From NCBI RefSeq assembly GCF_000147335.1, contig NC_014501.1:682001-746000 (forward strand): a stretch of 64,000 nt of DNA, in the 5' to 3' direction. Origin of the DNA: Gloeothece verrucosa PCC 7822. Lineage in GTDB: Bacteria > Cyanobacteriota > Cyanobacteriia > Cyanobacteriales > Microcystaceae. Both the position numbers and the translations under genes were made by a program. Shown here piece after piece: positions 17,411 to 27,457 of this stretch. Numbering within the stretch: position 1 is the first letter of the stretch; every line of letters starts with the position of its first letter. Under the pieces are notes generated by a model. That model was given only the letters and a program-made list of their open reading frames with translations. It ran no database searches and was not told where the DNA came from.

Positions 17411-19765
17411 ATGTCTGCCCAACTCAAACCCATTTATCAGCCTGGTGGTAGTCTCCCGCCTGATGCGCCAACTTATGTAGTGCGGCAAGCAGACAGAGAA
17501 CTGTACGAAGGTTTATTAGCACTTGACTATTGCTATGTCCTCAATGCTAGACAGATGGGAAAATCTAGCTTACGAATACGAACCATGAATAAATTGCGGA
17601 CTCAAGGTTTTGCTTGTGCTGAAATAGAATTAACGGGAATTGGTAGTCAACAAATTACCGCGCCTCAATGGTATGGCGGAATTATTCAAGAATTAGTTAG
17701 TGCTTTTAAGCTAGAAATTAATCGGCGTAGTTGGTTAAAAGAACGTGATGATCTTTCTCCAATTCAGTGCTTGAATCAATTTATTGAAACTGTATTGTTG
17801 ACCCAGATTCAGCAAAAAATTGTGATCTTTATCGATGAAATTGATAATGTGTTGGGCTTGAAGTTTTCTACCGACGAATTTTTCGCCTTGATTCGCCACT
17901 GTTATGAAAATCGAGCTATTAAGCCAGCCTATAAACGACTGGCATTTGCTTTATTAGGAGTTGCTACCCCTTCAGATTTGATTCAAGATAAACACTATTC
18001 TACGCCTTTTAATATCGGTCGAGCTATTGAACTTCAAGGCTTTAAACTCGAAGATAGTAAACCTTTAATTAAGGGATTAGTCGGGAAAGTTAGCAACCCA
18101 GAAGCTGTCTTAAAAGAAATTTTATATTGGACTAATGGACAACCATTTCTTACCCAAAAACTCTGTTTATTAATAGTCAATTACTGCAAGAATAGCACAG
18201 AATTTACCCCTCTTCAAGAAGGTGAGGAGCGGCAGTGGATTGAGCAACTTGTCGAGAACAAAATTATCCTCAATTGGGAAGCTCAAGATCAACCAGAGCA
18301 TTTAAGAACCATACGCGATAACTTGCTCTATAATACTCCCAAAACTCAACAATTATTACGGCTATATCAACAGATTTTACAACAGGGACAAATTCCGGCT
18401 CTCAACTCTCCTGAATACTTAGAATTACGTTTATCTGGGGTTGTCTCCCAACAGCAAGGCAGTTTAACGGTCAAAAACCCTATTTATGCCCAAATTTTTG
18501 ATTTAGACTGGGTAAATGAAAAACTAACACTAGAACTAGCTAATTCCCAAATAACAGCTACTGACTCTGACTCTACGTTTAACTTAGTGGAGAACCTCTC
18601 TAATACACCAGAAAAGACAGCCACTTATCCCGATAATTCACATATTTTAGCGCAGGAATTGCAACCCATAGGTCAGTGTGACCCAGGGTCGATTAATAAT
18701 ACTGCCAATGTGGATTTACCTTCTTACCCAAGTGGTGCAGTTCCCCTCGATTCTCCCTTCTACATCGAAAGAACTGAGATGGAAATGCAAGTTTTTCAAG
18801 AAATTAAAAAACCCGGTGCCTTAGTCCGGATTAAAGCACCTAGAGAAATGGGGAAAACTTCTTTACTGTTGAGAGCCTTAGATTATGCGGCTAGTCAAGG
18901 CTACCATATTGTTAGTTTAAATCTAGAGCAAATCGACAATGTAATTTTAGACAATTTACCTCGATTTTTGCGTTGGCTCTGTGCTAATATTACTCACCAG
19001 TTAGAACTGGAAATGAAATTAGACGATTATTGGGATGAAGATATTGGCAGCAAAATTAGTTGTTCTCTCTATTTACGCAACTATATATTAAAGCAAATTA
19101 ATGCACCTCTTATTTTATCCTTAGATGAAGTTCAAGCTCTCTTTGAGCATCCTCTAGTAGCCAAAGATGTTTTACCTTTATTTCGCTCCTGGTATGAGGA
19201 AGCTAAAAGACAACCTATATGGCAAAAATTACGGCTAATTATCGTTCACTCTACAGAAATTTATGTCCCTCTTCAGTTAAAACAATCCCCATTTAATGTA
19301 GGGTTGCCCATCGAGTTAAACAACTTTAATTTAGAACAGGTACAACACTTAGCTCAACGCTATGGACTCAACTGGTCTGATGGACAAGAAGCTAGACAAC
19401 TGATGGCGATGGTAGAAGGACATCCAGCATTAGTACATTTGGCTATTTATCATCTCAGTTGCGGGGATATTACCTTTGCTCAATTCATTGATACAGCCGC
19501 AACACCAAGCGGCATTTATTCATCTCATTTACAACGTCATCAAGTAGCATTGCTTGAACAACCTGAATTAGCAAAAGCCTTAGATACCGTTCTCAAGGCT
19601 CAAGAACCAATCTCATTAGATTCAATCTTGAGTTATAAACTCAGCAGTATGGGACTGATCAAAAAGTTAACAGATAAAGTCATACCCAACTGTGAGTTAT
19701 ATCGGCAGTATTTTACAACCCACATTCCGCACATGGGTGACAACTTAAAACGGTATAAAAGTTAA
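17411..19765 (+). CDS. Protein with two tandem AAA-like (AAA_35) domains
   Basis: This 784-aa protein contains two P-loop domains of the same family. The first (about 10-370) has [19 protein letters not shown], Walker A NARQMGKSS and IVIFIDEIDNVLGL. The second (about 440-770) has SGAVPLDSPFYIER, Walker A KAPREMGKTSLL and LILSLDEVQALF. The first resembles the C-terminal domain of the 1929-aa kinase. The second resembles the domain in the 472-aa HTH protein. The three genes therefore share an ancestry of domain shuffling within 17 kb. No enzymatic effector is attached. A signalling or STAND-like switch role is inferred. Confidence 0.85.
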   Translation: MSAQLKPIYQPGGSLPPDAPTYVVRQADRELYEGLLALDYCYVLNARQMGKSSLRIRTMNKLRTQGFACAEIELTGIGSQQITAPQWYGGIIQELVSAFKLEINRRSWLKERDDLSPIQCLNQFIETVLLTQIQQKIVIFIDEIDNVLGLKFSTDEFFALIRHCYENRAIKPAYKRLAFALLGVATPSDLIQDKHYSTPFNIGRAIELQGFKLEDSKPLIKGLVGKVSNPEAVLKEILYWTNGQPFLTQKLCLLIVNYCKNSTEFTPLQEGEERQWIEQLVENKIILNWEAQDQPEHLRTIRDNLLYNTPKTQQLLRLYQQILQQGQIPALNSPEYLELRLSGVVSQQQGSLTVKNPIYAQIFDLDWVNEKLTLELANSQITATDSDSTFNLVENLSNTPEKTATYPDNSHILAQELQPIGQCDPGSINNTANVDLPSYPSGAVPLDSPFYIERTEMEMQVFQEIKKPGALVRIKAPREMGKTSLLLRALDYAASQGYHIVSLNLEQIDNVILDNLPRFLRWLCANITHQLELEMKLDDYWDEDIGSKISCSLYLRNYILKQINAPLILSLDEVQALFEHPLVAKDVLPLFRSWYEEAKRQPIWQKLRLIIVHSTEIYVPLQLKQSPFNVGLPIELNNFNLEQVQHLAQRYGLNWSDGQEARQLMAMVEGHPALVHLAIYHLSCGDITFAQFIDTAATPSGIYSSHLQRHQVALLEQPELAKALDTVLKAQEPISLDSILSYKLSSMGLIKKLTDKVIPNCELYRQYFTTHIPHMGDNLKRYKS

Positions 19766-19865
19766 ACTTTTAAAAAGTAGTCCTAACTACAATTATTGAT
19801 CACAACATAATTATATATTTCACCCATCAAGCCAACTCCTGTTATTTGCCTGTTGAGGTAAAGCG

Positions 19866-20849
19866 ATGTTAAAAAGCGATTTATCTGTTATGGATACAGT
19901 CCAAGAGCCGGAAACGTTTGATCCAGTGGCTCGCCAGAAAACTAAACATCATCAAATTCTCTCAGTTCAAGAACTAAACGCCTTAAATGCCCGTTCTAAT
20001 TGGCAAGGTTTCTTATATCTTGCCGGACATCTCACCATTATGGGAGTCAGTGGTTATCTGTGGGGGACACATCTGAATCGTTGGGAGATAGGTATACCAG
20101 CCCTAGTGGTGTATGGCTTCTCTTTCGCTTCTATGTTTGCGCCTATGCACGAGTGTGTTCACCGAACCGTATTTAAAAATAATCGCTTAAATGATCTTGT
20201 CGGTTGGTTTGCTGGTTTGCTGTCATTCTATAACAGTACCTTTTACCGCCGCTATCACAAGTGGCATCACCGTTACACTCGCATTCCCAATAAAGACCCT
20301 GAATTGACTGACCTCGAACCGAGCAATATTTGGGAGTATCTATTAGTCATGAGTGGGTTGCTGTGGTGGGTTGACAAGTTACGGGGCTATTTTCGTATGG
20401 CTTGCGGTCAATTTGAGGGTTGTCCTTATGTTCCTGAAGCGGCTCAAAAAGAAGTAACCCGCTCGATCAGACTACAATTAGCCGTTTATGGAGCAGGTAT
20501 CGCTGTTTCCCTATTTGTTGGGCAGCCCTGGTTTTTCCTCTACTGGTTGCTACCTCTAGCAGTGGGTCAACCCTTTTTGCGCTTCATTTTGCTGGCTGAA
20601 CATACCGGTTGCACCAAAGATGATAATCATTTGAGCAATACCCGAACCACCCTAACTTTTTGGCCGATACGCTTTTTAATGTGGAATATGCCCTTTCACG
20701 CCGAGCATCATTTATATCCTTCGATTCCTTTTCACGCCCTGCCGGCGGCTCACCAAAAGTTAAGGGAGCATTTCACCCATGTTGAACCCGGTTACCTCAA
20801 AGTTAACCGTCAGATCATTGAGACTTTTAGGGAGCATCAGTCAACTTAG
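19866..20849 (+). CDS. Fatty acid desaturase family protein (membrane di-iron)
   Basis: This 327-aa membrane enzyme has the three histidine boxes of acyl-lipid desaturases and hydroxylases: HECVH in the first membrane hairpin, HKWHHRYT, and HAEHHLYPS near the C-terminus. Several hydrophobic spans separate them. These boxes bind a di-iron centre that uses O2 to oxidise lipid acyl chains or carotenoids. The substrate cannot be assigned. The start ATG at 19866 follows GGTAAAGCG. Its 3' end overlaps the convergent desaturase at 20827 by 23 bp. Confidence 0.88.
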   Translation: MLKSDLSVMDTVQEPETFDPVARQKTKHHQILSVQELNALNARSNWQGFLYLAGHLTIMGVSGYLWGTHLNRWEIGIPALVVYGFSFASMFAPMHECVHRTVFKNNRLNDLVGWFAGLLSFYNSTFYRRYHKWHHRYTRIPNKDPELTDLEPSNIWEYLLVMSGLLWWVDKLRGYFRMACGQFEGCPYVPEAAQKEVTRSIRLQLAVYGAGIAVSLFVGQPWFFLYWLLPLAVGQPFLRFILLAEHTGCTKDDNHLSNTRTTLTFWPIRFLMWNMPFHAEHHLYPSIPFHALPAAHQKLREHFTHVEPGYLKVNRQIIETFREHQST

Positions 20850-21759
20850 CCATCATAAAAGAAAAATCACTAAAAAGTCCTTTTTCAATAGGAGAACTTG
20901 CTTGTTCATAAATGCCTTGCTCTTTTAATAGACGATGAACCATTGGCAATTTGTAACAAGGTACTGATGGGTAAAGATGATGCTCCAGATGATAATTATT
21001 GAAGAAATATAAAATAGACATTAGCCAAGAAGTTCGAGTTCTTGAATTACAAAATGGACCTATACCCGTTTCAGCGTGTTCCACATAAAAACGAAATCCA
21101 CTTATTCCTATCGATAATAAATGCGGTAATAAAATGCCAATTATTCCTGTTAAGGGATCAAAAATTGTAATAGCAATGTAAATACTTAACCAAAATATTA
21201 AGGTTAAAATATTCACCACAGCAAAGACTCTTATCATCTGCTGATTAAAGGGTAGCCGAGCGTAATAATCCGGCAGAGAACGACCCAATAATACATCAAA
21301 AGTATGGCGGACATTTTGGCGATTAATCGCTAATCGAGCTAAAAACATTCTTTGCCAAACGCTTTTGTATTTAACGTAAATCTGACGGTCAGGGTCTTGA
21401 CTTTGATTGGTGTAGCGATGGTGTGTTGGATGAACAAGAGCGTAACCGATGGCCGGCCATCCCACAATCATCGAGGAGAAAAAAATGCTCGCAAAAACGC
21501 TAACATATTTATTAGGATAGAGGGAAAAATGAAAGCCATCATGGGCGACAAATCCTAATAAATGTAGTCCTTGTTGTGCCCCTAATAAACAAATAATCAT
21601 TAATGGAATACGCGCAACCAGAGGAATATTATCAGTAGCAACAATACGCGCCAGGAGTGCAAAAATAACAAACATTCCTCCTGAATATAAAATGAATAAT
21701 GTTGATAAAAATATGTTAGGCTGGTAAAAGTTTAAGGGGAGTTTAATACGCTTTTGCAT
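20827..21759 (-). CDS. Second fatty acid desaturase family protein
   Basis: This 310-aa membrane protein has histidine boxes HDGFH, HPTHHRYT and HLEHHLYPS and about four to five hydrophobic helices, again a membrane di-iron oxygenase. The first box is preceded by GFVA and the spacing differs from the neighbour, so it is a distant paralogue rather than a recent copy. It converges with the upstream desaturase and their coding ends overlap by 23 bp. That could let transcription of one affect the other. Confidence 0.85.
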   Translation of the reverse strand: MQKRIKLPLNFYQPNIFLSTLFILYSGGMFVIFALLARIVATDNIPLVARIPLMIICLLGAQQGLHLLGFVAHDGFHFSLYPNKYVSVFASIFFSSMIVGWPAIGYALVHPTHHRYTNQSQDPDRQIYVKYKSVWQRMFLARLAINRQNVRHTFDVLLGRSLPDYYARLPFNQQMIRVFAVVNILTLIFWLSIYIAITIFDPLTGIIGILLPHLLSIGISGFRFYVEHAETGIGPFCNSRTRTSWLMSILYFFNNYHLEHHLYPSVPCYKLPMVHRLLKEQGIYEQASSPIEKGLFSDFSFMMAKLTDAP

Positions 21760-22007
21760 AAAAGTCTAATCCGTAAGGTGTTTAAAGATTATCTTAACAT
21801 TGCTCAAAAATTCGAGCGTTGATTAAATCCACAACACATTATTAATTAATATTTATTTATGACTACCCATCTGTTAAGCGTATTGATGCACCGGTGACGG
21901 CTTCTGGTGCTATTTGGTCTTCTAAATTAGTGTCATCTATGGATTTTTTGATAATTATCCACAGATGAACACCGATGAAATTTGGATAGATTTAAGGTTT
22001 TATTGGA

Positions 22008-24011
22008 TTAGGGAACGATTGCAGGCGGCAAAGCTGGCTTTTTAACTGAATAGTTGTAATTTTCTCTCGAATTTTTTTCCTCCTGTAACAATAAATTACG
22101 GATGAGTCTAGCGATCGCTTTTTGGGCTAACCCTTCAGCTATTTTTTGGCCGAGTTGTTGAGTTTCAGGTTTAGTAACTACTTTGCTTAATACCGGCACT
22201 AACCGCATCGGATCAAATCCCCGAGTTTCTTGTAAGATATTCCAGATATTTTTTAGATGTTCTACAGTCTGAGAATTATCTCTTAATTCCGGTGGGGTTT
22301 CCTGTACGGCTAAACCGACTTGTTCTCGCACTGAAGACGAAAAATTAAACCAAGTTTTGCGCCCAAAAATATCGATAGCATTGACCACTTCATCGACGAT
22401 TTTATTGCGAATAAATGTGCCTCTTTCGGAAAAGAGAAAATCTACGGCTTGATCCACAGCACTATCAAAATTATAATCGGGAGAGTTTTTAGCATTTCGC
22501 AACAGGTTTTCTAAGCGATTCCAGCGAAAACTTCCTTCTTTAAAAAGAAGATCGCGCAGAGAGTTTCGTAATTCGTCTGAAGGATCAGTTAAAAGCCGCT
22601 TGGCAATATAAGGATAGGCTTTGCTGAGAACTTTAAAATGCGGGTCTATACCAATGGCAATTCCTTCTAATGTCACCATTGAACGGATAATTAAAGCATA
22701 ATAAGCCGGCACACGGAAAGGAAATTCATACATCATTGCTGACATTTGATCCGTAATGCTTTTAAAATTTAATTCCGCAACACTCGCGCCTAACGCATTG
22801 CCAAAAACCTGTGCTAATGCCGGAATAATGGGTCTTAAATCGGTATCGGGTTTTAAAAAATCTAACTTCACATAATCATAAGCTAAAGATTCAAAATCCC
22901 GATTCACTAAATGAACAACGGCCTCAATCAATCCATATCTTTGATAAGGTTTAATCACACTCATCATCCCGAAATCCAGATAAGCTAATCTGCCATCATA
23001 CATGGCTAATAAATTACCCGGATGAGGGTCTGCATGGAAAAAACCATGTTCTAACAGTTGACGCAGAGAACACTGAACCCCAACTTCAACTAAATGGGTG
23101 GCTTCAATTCCCCTTGCTTGAATTTCTTTAATATTTGTTAATTTAATCCCATGAATCCATTCCATCGTCAGCACACGCCGCCCGGTATATTCCCAATAGA
23201 TTTTGGGGACATAAATCTCGGGGATATGTCCATACAGTTCGGCAAATTTTTCTGCATTCTTACCCTCTTGGACATAATTCATTTCCTCAAAAATCCGTCC
23301 GGCTAATTCATCGGTAATGGCTACTAAATCCGAACGAATATGTTTAATATTTCTTTGCGCCCAACTGGCTAGACGACGCATAATATATATATCTAAAGTA
23401 ATGCGGCGTGATAAATCAGGACGCTGCACTTTAACGGCTACTTCTTCTCCAGTTTTTAATTTACCTCGATACACTTGTCCCAATGAAGCCGCAGCAATGG
23501 GTTGTGGGGACAGTTCTGCATATATTTCTTGGGGAGTCGCCCCTAATTCTTCTTCAATGAAACGATAGGCAATTTCATTAGGAAATGACGGCAGTTGATC
23601 TTGCAGAGTCGCCAGTTCTTCTAAATAGGTAGGGGGAACTAAATCCGGTCTTGTGGAGAGTGCTTGTCCTATTTTAATGTAAGTGGGACCCAGTTTAGTC
23701 AATATTTTCCTGATCTGGCTCGCGCGTTTTTTGCCATTTTTTTCGGCTTTTCCGCTTATTTTGTCCCACCATATACTGAGGGTAAAGAAGACAAAAGGAA
23801 CGATGATATTAAATAACCTTCCTAATACCTGTAGAGGACGCTTACTATAATGAGCATAAATACGTTCTGGATTGTAACGCCAACTCTCAGGCGAAGTATC
23901 GCTGATGGGACCGAGTTCCTCTCTATGTCCTTCAGGGATGTGAAGCGGCTGAATATCAACGGTTAGATACTCTTGAGACTGTATTTCAGGCAAGTTGCTA
24001 ATGGGGGCCAT
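22008..24011 (-). CDS. ABC1/UbiB (AarF) family atypical kinase
   Basis: This 667-aa protein has the diagnostic ABC1 motifs: KxGQ extension (YIKIGQALSTRPDLVP, near 110-125), the Ala-rich loop AAASLGQVYRGKL replacing the Gly-rich loop, VAVKVQRP with the ATP-site Lys, HADPHPGNLLA catalytic loop and LDFGMM. Family members support quinone/prenyl-lipid metabolism or photosynthetic membrane homeostasis in cyanobacteria. A hydrophobic segment near residue 65-85 may anchor it. It stands alone on the minus strand. Confidence 0.92.
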   Translation of the reverse strand: MAPISNLPEIQSQEYLTVDIQPLHIPEGHREELGPISDTSPESWRYNPERIYAHYSKRPLQVLGRLFNIIVPFVFFTLSIWWDKISGKAEKNGKKRASQIRKILTKLGPTYIKIGQALSTRPDLVPPTYLEELATLQDQLPSFPNEIAYRFIEEELGATPQEIYAELSPQPIAAASLGQVYRGKLKTGEEVAVKVQRPDLSRRITLDIYIMRRLASWAQRNIKHIRSDLVAITDELAGRIFEEMNYVQEGKNAEKFAELYGHIPEIYVPKIYWEYTGRRVLTMEWIHGIKLTNIKEIQARGIEATHLVEVGVQCSLRQLLEHGFFHADPHPGNLLAMYDGRLAYLDFGMMSVIKPYQRYGLIEAVVHLVNRDFESLAYDYVKLDFLKPDTDLRPIIPALAQVFGNALGASVAELNFKSITDQMSAMMYEFPFRVPAYYALIIRSMVTLEGIAIGIDPHFKVLSKAYPYIAKRLLTDPSDELRNSLRDLLFKEGSFRWNRLENLLRNAKNSPDYNFDSAVDQAVDFLFSERGTFIRNKIVDEVVNAIDIFGRKTWFNFSSSVREQVGLAVQETPPELRDNSQTVEHLKNIWNILQETRGFDPMRLVPVLSKVVTKPETQQLGQKIAEGLAQKAIARLIRNLLLQEEKNSRENYNYSVKKPALPPAIVP

Positions 24012-24404
24012 AGGGGTTTAATAAAGGGCAATCAATAATGATCTTCTTTGTAAACTATTGTAACAAGTTCTGTCTTGAGTCCTAATGGAGATCATCCCCT
24101 AATCAGCAAAATAACCTGATCGGGTGTTTATTGGTCTGGAGTTGTGGACAATGTTAGCTTGGAGGGAAACTCACCGCCTCAGAAACTGATACAAGTGATC
24201 TATAGGCTCGACTCAGTTATCTAAGAAAAAGCCGCTAAGTAGTCGGACTCCCAATAAAGTTAACTGTGAGATTGGGGAATGGGGAAGGGGGAAAGGGCAA
24301 TGGGTAAGAGTTCGGACACTAAAACATTTCTTAATATAGAGTGCTTTATTTATGTCCAGGTACTTAGGTGGGAGCATCCCTGGGCCTTGAGGTGGGGAAG
24401 TCAG
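24012..24404. other. Intergenic region with a dispersed 14-mer repeat
   Basis: About 390 bases lie between the ABC1 kinase start and the hypC end. TGTCCAGGTACTTA at 24353-24366 recurs exactly at 31282-31295, so this is part of a dispersed element. A purine-rich stretch (24270-24300) precedes it. I see no ORF or RNA gene. The promoter of the kinase gene should be at the left side. Confidence 0.4.
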
Positions 24405-24644
24405 TTAAACCGAAGTGTATTCCGAGATTTCTTGGAAATATTCTAACGTTTGTTCGGCGGCTTCTTCATCAACTTTACTGATGGCAAAACCCACATGAAC
24501 AATGACATAATCTCCCACTTCAACATCGGGAACGTAGGCTAAATTGACCTCTTTAATAATCCCACCAAAGCTGACTTTTCCTACTCTTGTCAGGGGATCA
24601 TCTCCATTGATGCTCACGATTTTTCCAGGAACAGCTAAACACAT
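24405..24644 (-). CDS. hypC: Hydrogenase maturation chaperone HypC
   Basis: This 79-aa protein starts MCLAVPGKIVSI, where the N-terminal Met-Cys provides the Cys2 that binds the Fe(CN)2CO precursor with HypD. The remaining VGKVSFGGIIKEVNLAYV and GDYVIVHVGFAI are family-typical beta-barrel strands. It follows hypF with a three-base gap, so the two are one operon. It serves assembly of the [NiFe] hydrogenase active site. hypE is nearby on the other strand. Confidence 0.95.
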   Translation of the reverse strand: MCLAVPGKIVSINGDDPLTRVGKVSFGGIIKEVNLAYVPDVEVGDYVIVHVGFAISKVDEEAAEQTLEYFQEISEYTSV

Positions 24645-24647
24645 CGT

Positions 24648-27008
24648 TTAAACCTCTTGATGATTAATAGAAACTCTGGGTTTTAGTGCGGCTATAACTT
24701 GTCCTAAAGCAAGTCCACCGTCATTGGGCGGAATCTGTTGATGCCAATAGGGACAATAATTTTGTTGTTGTAACTGATCAATTGTGCGTTCTGTCAAATA
24801 ACGATTTTGAAAACAGCCTCCCGTTAATATTATCTGATGGCAGGGGAAACTCTTGGCAATCTCAAGAATTATTTTAACTAGCGTGTTATGAAACTTAGCA
24901 CAAATTTCTGGCAGGGGAAGCTCATCAGAAACATCTTTTAAAATTGCTGTGATCATCGGCGACCAATCAATAATAGCGGGAACGGATGAGGAGATAGAAA
25001 AATTATAATAGTTATCAGTGATCATTTCTCCTATTTTAAATTCTAACTCCATAGCCGCTTGTCCTTCAAAACTGGCTTTCTGACGAATTCCTAACAGTGA
25101 AGCGACCCCATCAAATAATCTGCCGACGCTAGAAGTTTTAGGACTGTTCAGTCCTTTTTTAAGCATGGTTTTCAGTAAAAATAATTCTTGAGGAGTAAAG
25201 GTTTGCTCAAGGGGTGTATTGTTAATAAGACCTCGCCCTTCAAGGACGGGGTTTAAAATTAACAGTTCTTCTAACAGTCCTAAAGCAATTCGTCTAGGTT
25301 CTTTGACCGCTTGTTCGCCGCCCGGGAGTTGCCAAGGGCGAAAATGGGCCACTCGTTGATAGGTTTCTTCGGAGATATAAATAAATTCACCCCCCCAGAT
25401 CGTCTCATCTTCGCCGTATCCGGTCCCATCCCAAGCAACCCCTAAAACGGGCGGTTCGAGTCCATGTTCGGCCATACAAGAGAGAACATGGGCATAATGA
25501 TGTTGTACTTTAATGAGGGGTAAGTTTTGAGAAGCGGCGAACTGACTCGAGATATAATCGGGGTGAGCATCACAAGCAACCAGTTCAGGTTCAAACTCAT
25601 AGAGTTCCCTTAAGCTAGTCATGACTTGTTGAAAATAGTTAAAAGCGGCAGGGGTTTCCAAGTCTCCAATATGTTGAGAGAGAAACACTTGAGGCGGGCG
25701 GGCGATGGCTATGGTATTTTTTAAATGGCCGCCTACTGCCAGAACAGGGGTTAAGGGAGAGGGAGTAGGGGATGGGATAATTATAGGAAAAGGGGCGTAA
25801 CCTCTAGCGCGGCGTAGAACCATTTCTCGACCTCCCATAGTACGGACTACAGAGTCATCTACTGGCCGGGCGATGGGACGGTTATGAACTAAAAATACAT
25901 CTGCTATTTGGTTTAATTTTTGTAGCGCTTCAAGTTCATCAACACAGATAGGTTCATCGGATACATTCCCACTGGTAGCAACCATAGGAAACCCTAATTC
26001 TCTCATCAGGAGATGATGCAAAGGCGTATAAGGTAACATCACCCCTAAATAAGGGTTCCCGGGTGCCACCTCAGAAGATATGGTTCCCCCCTTCATAAGG
26101 GGGGTTAGGGGGGATCTGAAGTTAGGGGAGAGGTCAAACTTTAACAAAACAATAGGACATTCAGCAGACTGTAATAATTCCTCTTCGGTAGGAGTCACCT
26201 GACACTGTTCCTTTACCAAGTCCAAACCCGGATACATAACAGCAAAAGGTTTATCGGGGCGGCCTTTACGCTTTCTCAGTTCTGCTACGGCGGCGCTATT
26301 TCTCGCATCAACCACTAAATGAAACCCACCTAATCCTTTTATAGCAACAATTTTTCCCTCTCTGATGGCGTTAGCAGCCGCTATCAAAGCGCGATCACCA
26401 GCCGCTAAAACTTCACCTTGGAGGTTCCATAATTCTAAATGAGGCCCACACACAGGACAAGCATTGGGTTGTGCATGAAAGCGTCTATCTAAAGGGTTTT
26501 CATATTCTGCTTGACATTGGGGACACATTTTAAACCCTTTCATGGTGGTATTACACCGGTCATAGGGTAACGCTTCAATAATGGTATATCTGGGCCCGCA
26601 GTTGGTACAGTTGGTAAAAGGATAACGGTAGCGGCGGTTATGGGGGTCAAAAATTTCTCTAAAACAGTCTGGACAAGTAGCAAGGTCCGGCAACACTACG
26701 GCGGTTTTTTCGCCGCTAACACTATGACGGATCTCAAAAGTAGTATATCCGCTCAGGTCTAACCATTGGGTTTCGATGGTATGGATCTGCGATCGCGGGG
26801 GTTTTTCGCGTTGTACCCGTTCTAAAAAAGACTCTAAAGTATTTCTGTTACCTTCAACTTCTATAAACACCCCTACAGAAGAATTATTCACCCATCCGAC
26901 TAACGCTAATTCTGTAGCGAGTCGATAAATAAAGGGACGAAACCCCACACCCTGCACTGCACCTCGGATAATTAAGGATAAGCGCTGTCTATTTGTTTGA
27001 TCTGCCAT
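24648..27008 (-). CDS. hypF: Carbamoyltransferase HypF
   Basis: This 786-aa protein has the full HypF layout. An acylphosphatase domain (RGAVQGVGFRPFIYRLA) comes first, then paired zinc fingers (CPDCFREIF, CTNCGPRYT, CPQCQAEY, CPVCGP). A YrdC-like domain (AIKGLGGFHLVVDARN) and a Kae1-like C-terminal domain (HHYAHVLSCMAEHGL, GGCFQNRYLTE) follow. HypF makes the carbamoyl group for the cyanide ligands of [NiFe] hydrogenase and passes it to HypE. A dispersed repeat inserted within the YrdC region encodes SPLTPLMKGG (26082-26114). It keeps the frame but lengthens a surface loop. Confidence 0.95.
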   Translation of the reverse strand: MADQTNRQRLSLIIRGAVQGVGFRPFIYRLATELALVGWVNNSSVGVFIEVEGNRNTLESFLERVQREKPPRSQIHTIETQWLDLSGYTTFEIRHSVSGEKTAVVLPDLATCPDCFREIFDPHNRRYRYPFTNCTNCGPRYTIIEALPYDRCNTTMKGFKMCPQCQAEYENPLDRRFHAQPNACPVCGPHLELWNLQGEVLAAGDRALIAAANAIREGKIVAIKGLGGFHLVVDARNSAAVAELRKRKGRPDKPFAVMYPGLDLVKEQCQVTPTEEELLQSAECPIVLLKFDLSPNFRSPLTPLMKGGTISSEVAPGNPYLGVMLPYTPLHHLLMRELGFPMVATSGNVSDEPICVDELEALQKLNQIADVFLVHNRPIARPVDDSVVRTMGGREMVLRRARGYAPFPIIIPSPTPSPLTPVLAVGGHLKNTIAIARPPQVFLSQHIGDLETPAAFNYFQQVMTSLRELYEFEPELVACDAHPDYISSQFAASQNLPLIKVQHHYAHVLSCMAEHGLEPPVLGVAWDGTGYGEDETIWGGEFIYISEETYQRVAHFRPWQLPGGEQAVKEPRRIALGLLEELLILNPVLEGRGLINNTPLEQTFTPQELFLLKTMLKKGLNSPKTSSVGRLFDGVASLLGIRQKASFEGQAAMELEFKIGEMITDNYYNFSISSSVPAIIDWSPMITAILKDVSDELPLPEICAKFHNTLVKIILEIAKSFPCHQIILTGGCFQNRYLTERTIDQLQQQNYCPYWHQQIPPNDGGLALGQVIAALKPRVSINHQEV
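26082..26114. repeat. Dispersed palindromic repeat inside hypF
   Basis: CCCCCCTTCATAAGGGGGG plus TTAGGGGGGAT is a widespread cyanobacterial interspersed palindrome. Here it lies in the coding strand of hypF and reads through as RSPLTPLMKGG without breaking the frame. Confidence 0.65.
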
Positions 27009-27026
27009 TCGGGTTTTGGCTATAAA

Positions 27027-27320
27027 TTAAGAATTGTTATCTAACCAGGATACTAAATCTGACATTGATTGAAAGTCTAACAAAGCCTCCGCTAAATCTT
27101 CTATTTGTACTGTAGATAACTGATTCATTTTATCTTCTTGTTCTCGCGGAATTTTCCCAAAACGGCGAGTCAGAAGACGCATAACTAATTCTAATTTGCC
27201 TTGTTGTAAGCCTAATTGTAACCCTATGCGTTCTCCTTGTTTCTGGCCTTTTTGCAGAATATCTTGATAAGTAACAGACTCTCTCATAAGTTTATCTTTT
27301 ATATGTATTTGATGAATCAA
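27027..27320 (-). pseudogene. DUF4351/Rpn-family C-terminal remnant
   Basis: These 97 residues end with the DUF4351 signature: QGKLELVMRLLTRRFGKIP, then LSTVQIEDLAEALLDF and a final SDLVSWLDNN. Full-length Rpn/PD-(D/E)XK family proteins carry a nuclease-like domain of about 200 residues before it, and that part is missing. MRESVTYQDILQKGQ marks the usual linker. It is likely a truncated relic of a recombination-promoting-nuclease-like gene. Expression as a short protein cannot be excluded. It lies 18 bp upstream of hypF. Confidence 0.6.
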
Positions 27321-27457
27321 ATTGTATTTTATCTGTACTTTTATTTTAGATTGTAACTTTTTATGTGTTTAAAAGGTTGATTTTTATTGAAAATTAAACT
27401 AAATAAGCGATTTTTTGTGGTTTAATTAGCAATAGGTTGAACTTAAAGGAGATCGGT

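Noticed and set aside
24012-24404. Riboswitch before the hyp genes or the ABC1 kinase
   Set aside because: No known riboswitch core or consistent paired structure was found, only a dispersed repeat and purine-rich stretch.
27027-27320. Complete transposase or nuclease gene
   Set aside because: Only the DUF4351 tail is present. The catalytic PD-(D/E)XK domain is missing.
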